Assembly: GCA_012689375.1 (NCBI GenBank) | Contig: JAAZLO010000038.1 | Location: 1-34,020 of the forward strand | Direction of reading: 5' to 3' | Origin: Bacillota bacterium | Lineage (GTDB): Bacteria; Bacillota; SHA-98; UBA4971 | DNA: 34,020 nucleotides | Part shown: positions 33,937 through 34,020 of the stretch, in pieces | Numbering within the stretch: the first letter of the stretch is position 1 | Layout of the letters: the number at the start of each line of letters is the position of its first letter | Made by a program: the position numbers and the translations under genes | The notes under the pieces: generated by a model | What the model was told of the DNA's origin: nothing | What the model saw: only the letters and a program-made list of their open reading frames with translations | The model's database searches: none

Positions 33937-34020
33937 TTCAATTCCTCCACAAATTTCTTATCCAACCGGACTATGAATTCTGCAAGCAACCGGCCGGCAC
34001 GTTCAATATCAGCAAGGCAT
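33927..34020 (-). CDS. Third M42 aminopeptidase, C-terminal fragment only (rest outside the window)
   Basis: The minus frame entering from the window end reads CLADIERAGRLLAEFIVRLD and ends FVEELKCF before a TAA at 33929-33927. This matches the C-terminal helix of M42 peptidases (compare DDFENTFKLMVGFLDSIEE in the next gene). Only 30 residues are visible, so family assignment rests on this helix and on the ten-base overlap with the next M42 gene. Confidence 0.6.
   Translation of the reverse strand, partial: CLADIERAGRLLAEFIVRLDKKFVEELKCF

Overview
The window reads as chromosomal DNA of a Firmicutes (Bacillota) bacterium that is probably spore-forming and probably has an outer membrane. The spore-former signal is the arrangement polA / ytaF / coaE / SLT transglycosylase, a DUF1540 protein and strong Firmicutes-type ribosome binding sites. 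The diderm signal is two large secreted beta-rich proteins, each ending in Phe like an outer-membrane beta-barrel, together with an S-layer-homology protein. This combination fits lineages such as Limnochordia/Hydrogenispora-like or Halanaerobia-like bacteria, but the assignment is inference from gene content only.

Layout. 1-6.9 kb (minus strand): a LuxR-type regulator, a gene-poor GC-rich stretch holding a tiny ORF, then a tight run of radical SAM/SPASM enzyme, CPBP-family membrane protease, ABC ATPase and ABC-2 permease. A 65-codon ORF and a UPF0182 membrane protein (cut by the window edge) follow. The order radical SAM - CPBP - ATPase - permease matches skfB-skfC-skfE-skfF of the Bacillus subtilis sporulation killing factor locus. 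This is the best candidate for an undescribed ribosomally made, modified peptide system; its precursor is not obvious.

7.3-14.2 kb: a ThiF/MoeB-like adenylyltransferase alone in a sparse region, a tandem palindromic repeat, then a hydantoinase/oxoprolinase-like protein and a histone-deacetylase-family protein with a C-terminal Cys4 tail (plus-strand pair). A secreted alpha/beta hydrolase (minus) and a PH-domain membrane protein (plus) follow. 14.2-18.3 kb (minus): a GH13 alpha-glucan hydrolase with a CBM48-like N-terminus, an Amidase_3 cell-wall amidase, and a putative porin just upstream of the amidase.

18.5-20.9 kb: DUF1540 protein with terminator, a DrrA/DrrB-like ABC exporter pair with a good sigma-A promoter, and tRNA-Leu(GAG). 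20.9-30.2 kb (minus): nicotinate phosphoribosyltransferase, a DUF2249-CMD-like protein, lytic transglycosylase, CoaE, YtaF, a second putative outer-membrane protein, and DNA polymerase I. 30.2-34.0 kb (minus): an S-layer-homology protein and three tandem M42 aminopeptidases, the first in transcription order cut by the window end. Families of palindromic GTGACAG...CTGTCAC-type repeats occupy three intergenic spots, and one of them supplies the last codons and the stop of an M42 gene.
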